This document shows positions 5,903-6,684 of a DNA stretch of 6,684 nt, one piece after another. The position numbers were made by a program, and so were the translations under genes. The notes beneath the pieces are model-generated. The model did not search any database, had not been told where the DNA came from, and was given only the letters and a program-made list of their open reading frames with translations. Numbering within the stretch: the stretch's first letter is position 1; the number at the start of each line of letters is the position of its first letter. Source of the stretch: Zymomonas sp. (GTDB lineage Bacteria; Pseudomonadota; Alphaproteobacteria; Sphingomonadales; Sphingomonadaceae); contig JAIYAJ010000463.1 in the NCBI GenBank assembly GCA_027489105.1, positions 1 through 6,684 on the forward strand, written 5' to 3'.

Positions 5903-6684
5903 TTATTCAAACTGGATCGACAACTTGCCAATATCGCCCAGTTGAGCCTCAACCGCATCGCCGATTTCTACCTCTAGCGGTACCACACAGGTCCCAGTCG
6001 TTACCACTTGGGACGCCTTGAGTGTTACTCCAAGCTGGGACAGCTCATTGGCGAGCCATGTTAGAGCGATGCGGGGATCTCCCAACACATTTGCGCCCAG
6101 GCCCTCCCTCTCATACCTGCCAACGACGACACCGCGCACCTTTTGTCGGGAAAGGTCCAGCTCACGCCAATTTGCGGTGGTCGGAGCTCCCAATGCAAAC
6201 AAATGCGCGCAAGCGTTATCAGCAATCAGTTGGGGCGCACCAACAATCGCAAAATTCTCATATCTAGAATCAGGAATCTCAATTGCTGGATGGAGGGTTG
6301 CCACAGCCGCGAGAACTTCCGAAACGTCGTACATGGAGGCACGCGGAGGCAAGTCGGTTCCCATTCTGAATGCAAACTCGATCTCAGCAACTCGCATGCT
6401 GTTTCCCTTGAGGCCTACCTCGCGTCCTGGCTCAATAACGCGCTCTGCAAGGATCCGGCCGGCCAAGGGCCTGTCGACGCCGATGTGCTTTTGCCCTGCA
6501 ATGCTGGTCGCAGCAATTTTCCACCCAAACAAGGGCCGCTTGCTCCGCCTTTCGACAAGTTGCTGAATAGCATAGCCACCAGCCCTGTCTTTCGGCTGCA
6601 AAGCTTCAGGCAGCGCGCGCAGTTTTCGACCGGTCAGCCAGTGGTCCACGAGAATGTCGGAGGCAGATTGAAAGCGGTTTACAT
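5903..6684 (-). CDS. 2-keto-4-pentenoate hydratase family protein (N-terminus beyond right edge)
   Basis: This protein belongs to the fumarylacetoacetase-fold hydratase/decarboxylase group (MhpD, TodG, DmpE/DmpH relatives), cytosolic metal-dependent enzymes that hydrate 2-hydroxypenta-2,4-dienoate to 4-hydroxy-2-oxopentanoate or act on related keto-enoic acids in aromatic meta-cleavage. Counted from the in-frame GTG at 6649, it has GWKIAATS (42-49), the metal-site motif MRVAEIEFAF (85-94) with Glu89 and Glu91, a third likely metal ligand Glu124 in HPAIEIPDSR, LIADNACAH (141-149), GANVLGDPR (185-193) and the C-terminal VTTGTCVVPL (216-225). The stop is TAA at 5905-5903. The GTG is probably not the start: the frame stays open to the window edge and the preceding residues VNRFQSASDIL look like the normal family N-terminus (alternating helix before WLTGRKL), so only a few residues should be missing. 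It converges on the dehydrogenase, so it is in a different transcript. Hydratase versus decarboxylase cannot be told from the sequence alone. Confidence 0.9.
   Translation of the reverse strand, partial: VNRFQSASDILVDHWLTGRKLRALPEALQPKDRAGGYAIQQLVERRSKRPLFGWKIAATSIAGQKHIGVDRPLAGRILAERVIEPGREVGLKGNSMRVAEIEFAFRMGTDLPPRASMYDVSEVLAAVATLHPAIEIPDSRYENFAIVGAPQLIADNACAHLFALGAPTTANWRELDLSRQKVRGVVVGRYEREGLGANVLGDPRIALTWLANELSQLGVTLKASQVVTTGTCVVPLEVEIGDAVEAQLGDIGKLSIQFE

Noticed and set aside
6018..6566. Plus-strand 182-codon frame
   Set aside because: It is the antisense shadow of the hydratase, which has strong family motifs; its own translation is Ser/Arg/Ala-rich and matches nothing.

Overview
The window looks like part of an alphaproteobacterial genome, most likely Rhizobiales or a relative. 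The basis is gene style only: moderately GC-rich coding sequence, tight ATGA stop/start overlaps, and protein sequences that resemble soil and plant-associated proteobacterial transporters and hydroxyacid dehydrogenases. No rRNA, tRNA, mobile element or CRISPR array is visible, so the taxonomic call is an inference.

Layout: (1) 1-377 (+) is the C-terminal end of an aldo/keto reductase cut by the left edge. (2) 378-706 is a roughly 330-base non-coding stretch holding weak promoter-like boxes, a small A/T inverted repeat and a 12-base operator-like palindrome. (3) 707-4482 (+) is a complete four-gene ABC importer of the PotABCD/Fe(III)-spermidine-putrescine type: periplasmic solute-binding protein, ATPase with TOBE domain, and two six-helix permeases. 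The last three genes are tightly packed, with ATGA overlaps at both internal junctions. (4) 4546-5748 (+) is an FMN-dependent alpha-hydroxyacid dehydrogenase, closest in remembered sequence to (S)-mandelate dehydrogenase (MdlB), 63 bases after the importer and probably in the same transcript. (5) 5749-5902 is a short convergent intergenic region. (6) 5903-6684 (-) is a 2-keto-4-pentenoate hydratase-family protein whose reading frame runs off the right edge.

Working model (inference): the importer brings in a small organic acid or a conjugate, the FMN enzyme oxidises a 2-hydroxy acid to the 2-keto acid and passes electrons to the respiratory chain, and the convergent hydratase may belong to a neighbouring catabolic operon for keto-enoic acids, as in aromatic meta-cleavage. 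The substrate is not determined by the sequence.

The most unusual points are two substitutions at substrate-carboxylate positions in the dehydrogenase (Tyr to Phe29 and Arg to Lys293), its strongly AT-rich 5' third with clustered TTA codons, and the palindrome upstream of the importer. I do not see a clearly new kind of system; the window is mainly an uptake-plus-oxidation locus with an unidentified substrate.
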